A stretch of DNA of 64,000 nt from contig OY292275.1 in the NCBI GenBank assembly GCA_958496175.1, positions 49,677,701 to 49,741,700 of the forward strand. The letters run 5' to 3'. Within the stretch, counting starts at the first letter, position 1, and each line of letters begins with the position of its first letter. Below are positions 63,902 through 64,000 of the stretch, one piece after another. The translations under genes and the position numbers were made by a program. The notes under the pieces were generated by a model that was given only the letters and a program-made list of their open reading frames with translations, was not told the DNA's origin and searched no databases. This DNA is from Sisyra terminalis (lineage: Eukaryota > Arthropoda > Insecta > Neuroptera > Sisyridae).

Positions 63902-64000
63902 AAACTTTTTACATAAGACTTGATTAGAAACTTAAGAGCAAAAAACCCTACCTCTTGTGAAAACGTCAAAATAAAAACGCCTTTTTGTGATTGGATTTGT

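Overview
This is AT-rich (roughly 70 percent A+T by eye) eukaryotic DNA with no complete host gene that I can support. The repeat content points to an insect: decayed Copia, Jockey/CR1-group non-LTR, hAT, Tc1/mariner-type and tRNA-derived SINE copies in long unique AT-rich sequence. The order is uncertain; a beetle-like genome is only a guess. The window is best read as intergenic or long-intron sequence with old and some young transposable elements, plus short GC-richer unique patches that could be regulatory.

Layout. 3-5 kb: a 165-bp hAT MITE inserted in a head-type dispersed repeat, then a mariner/Tc1-type transposase C-terminus on the minus strand. 6.6-7.9 kb: a three-copy unknown repeat and an unidentified 90-codon coding-like stretch. 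10.0-10.4 kb: a foldback element with two hammerhead-like motifs. 12.2 and 14.4 kb: SINE copies. 18.5 kb: hAT fragment. 19.5 kb: a 70-bp insertion that is almost only a hammerhead motif. 20.2-22.1 kb: broken Copia element. 25.2-25.4 kb: second foldback with an intact hammerhead core. 33.5-34.6 kb: decayed hAT transposon, minus strand. 36-37.8 kb: SINE with a perfect target duplication, and a non-LTR C-terminal remnant. 40.0-40.9 kb: large foldback element with about 295-bp arms. 42.8-44.2 kb: cluster of three repeats. 45.0 kb: long (AT)n tract. 51.2-54.3 kb: two related 5'-truncated non-LTR elements in tandem. 56.8-57.05 kb: inverted partner of the 42.8 kb repeat. 60.9 kb: SINE. 61.5-61.9 kb: third hammerhead foldback. 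63.5-63.9 kb: 409-bp hAT MITE with a perfect 8-bp duplication.

The most interesting signal is a set of six hammerhead-ribozyme-like motifs in four separate insertions of at least three sequence families. Each has the order stem I, CTGANGA, one extra A, stem II hairpin, GAA, ACGT, one unpaired base, stem I. Stem I and stem II sequences differ completely between families yet remain complementary. All four insertions are flanked by 12-bp direct repeats (three perfect, one with a single mismatch), which suggests target-primed retroelements, perhaps Penelope-like derivatives or animal retrozymes.

A second structural signal is a 3'-terminal hairpin shared by the two non-LTR elements at 52.33 and 54.25 kb, with three compensatory base-pair changes. 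It is probably the RNA structure recognised by their reverse transcriptase.
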